A DNA stretch of 49,859 nucleotides from an uncultured Mycoplasmatota bacterium (lineage in GTDB: Bacteria; Bacillota_I; Bacilli_A; RF39; UBA660): contig CANSFI010000013.1 of NCBI GenBank assembly GCA_947646095.1, forward strand, positions 1 to 49,859, in the 5' to 3' direction. Each line of letters opens with the position of its first letter. Positions within the stretch are counted from its first letter, which is position 1. The notes beneath the pieces are model-generated. The model had not been told where the DNA came from and made no database searches. It worked only from the letters and a program-made list of their open reading frames with translations. The translations under genes and the position numbers were made by a program. Positions 49,256 to 49,859 of this stretch are shown piece by piece.

Positions 49256-49859
49256 TTATAAATTTTTTCGGAACTCCTTTAGAGCATTTAAAAAATCATT
49301 ATTTTCTATTTCATCATTGACAAAATCAACTTTAAGGGATCCTTGTGGTCTTTCTACATCTGTTTCAATTTCAAAACCTGAATTAATATCATTATCCATT
49401 CTTCCAAATATTGGTGATATAAACTCTGAATCACTAGATTTAATTGAATCAATAGTTGCTAATCTAGGAACTGCTTTTGTAGGTTTGATTATTTCTTCAT
49501 CAACATCATCATATTCTACTTTTCTTTGATTATATATTTTTTCTAATTCTTCTTTTAGTTTATCTTTTCTATTATCTTTTACTTCTCTAACATTTTCTTC
49601 AATATTTTCCTTTTCTACTTTTCTTTGATTATATATTTTTTCTAATTCTTCTTTTAGTTTATCTTTTCTATTATCTTTTACTTCTCTAACATTTTCTTCA
49701 ATATTTTCTTTTTCTACTTTTCTTTGATTATATATTTTTTCTAATTCTTCTTTTAATTTATCTTTTCTATTATCTTTTACTTCTCTAACATTTTCTTCAA
49801 TATCTTCTTTTTCTACTTTTCTTTGATTATATATTTTTTCTAATTCTTCTTTTAATTTA
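49256..49859 (-). CDS. Tandem-repeat charged protein, partial at right edge
   Basis: The C-terminal part of a gene that continues beyond the window. The visible protein is about 200 residues. The upstream portion is a tandem array of 33-residue units (LKEELEKIYNQRKVEKEN, IEENVREVKDN) predicted as coiled coil, rich in Glu, Lys, Arg and Asn. The tail has KPTKAVPRLATIDSIKSSD, EFISPIFGRMD and ends LNALKEFRKNL. I do not recognise the family. It stops 30 bases before mtaB starts, on the same strand, so they may be co-transcribed. Confidence 0.75.
   Translation of the reverse strand, partial: KLKEELEKIYNQRKVEKEDIEENVREVKDNRKDKLKEELEKIYNQRKVEKENIEENVREVKDNRKDKLKEELEKIYNQRKVEKENIEENVREVKDNRKDKLKEELEKIYNQRKVEYDDVDEEIIKPTKAVPRLATIDSIKSSDSEFISPIFGRMDNDINSGFEIETDVERPQGSLKVDFVNDEIENNDFLNALKEFRKNL
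49521..49859 (-). repeat. 99-bp tandem repeats, at least three full units
   Basis: Landmark TTTCTTTGAT recurs at 49521, 49620, 49719 and 49818, a constant 99 bp or 33 codons. Units differ by only a few bases, including one G/A change in the AGTTTA/AATTTA position. The array runs off the right edge. Confidence 0.92.

Noticed and set aside
49521-49859. CRISPR array suspected from evenly spaced repeats
   Set aside because: Units are contiguous 99-bp coding repeats in one open frame, with no unique spacers.
1-49859. tRNA or rRNA genes and insertion sequences
   Set aside because: I found no cloverleaf-like segment, rRNA sequence, transposase or integrase by reading; a tRNA scan would be needed to be certain.

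Overview
The window is about 50 kb of very AT-rich DNA with tightly packed genes and short intergenic gaps. UGA acts as a normal stop. Start sites usually carry GGAGG- or GGTGA-type ribosome binding sites. The housekeeping genes follow Bacillus-type order: SPOR-like/spoIIB position - radC - mreC - mreD - spoIVFA-like - spoIVFB-like - rplU - prp - rpmA - obgE, then rpsB-tsf, rpsU-yqeY and mtaB. This points to a low-GC Bacilli or Mollicutes-like lineage, probably an uncultured host-associated one. The lineage is inferred from gene content and base composition; I cannot name a species.

Layout. 1-5.5 kb: two prepilin-like surface proteins (one frameshifted) and a lipoprotein. 5.6-7.4 kb: uppP and two small membrane proteins. 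7.4-13.4 kb: an envelope module of response regulator, sensor kinase, VanY-like peptidase, ABC ATPase and FtsX-type permease. 13.5-18.6 kb: accessory genes (decayed Fic gene, beta-helix prepilin, HipA-like kinase, an orphan copy of the prepilin C-terminal domain). 18.6-28.3 kb: the Obg/L27/L21/Mre/RadC/ProS block, interrupted by a decayed prepilin remnant, a micro-ORF and a CPBP-type membrane protein. 28.3-37.3 kb: a broken repeat protein, two CotF-like proteins, an ADP-ribosyltransferase fused operonically to mutL, uvrC, an IMPACT protein and a HAD nucleotidase. 37.6-42 kb: tsf, rpsB, tdk with a Nudix-type regulator, yqeY and rpsU. 42.1-45.1 kb: a plus-strand bacteriocin-type cluster of C39-peptidase ABC exporter, short accessory protein, two double-glycine peptides and a third small membrane peptide. 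45.1-49.9 kb: another prepilin remnant, recD2, mtaB and a tandem-repeat protein running off the right edge.

Three systems stand out. (1) A scattered prepilin family has a conserved type IV prepilin N-terminus and a C-type-lectin-like tail ending in an IRPVIK motif. Five copies lie in this window: one intact, one with a single-base frameshift in a homopolymer, one lacking its 5' part, and two reduced to start plus tail. The tails are strongly divergent around a fixed frame, which suggests cassette exchange or retroelement-driven diversification; no reverse transcriptase or template is in the window. (2) The bacteriocin cluster includes three peptides of 44-55 residues, each with a lone cysteine near its C-terminus; two share a C-terminal motif. 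(3) A Nudix-winged-helix regulator and tdk share a 19-bp palindrome, which in front of the regulator fills the spacer of a consensus promoter.

Smaller unexplained items are a nine-codon cationic aromatic micro-ORF between two terminators, and a pair of dispersed ~150-bp repeats each encoding a 25-27-residue peptide. Functions given below come from motif reading and family knowledge, not from searches.
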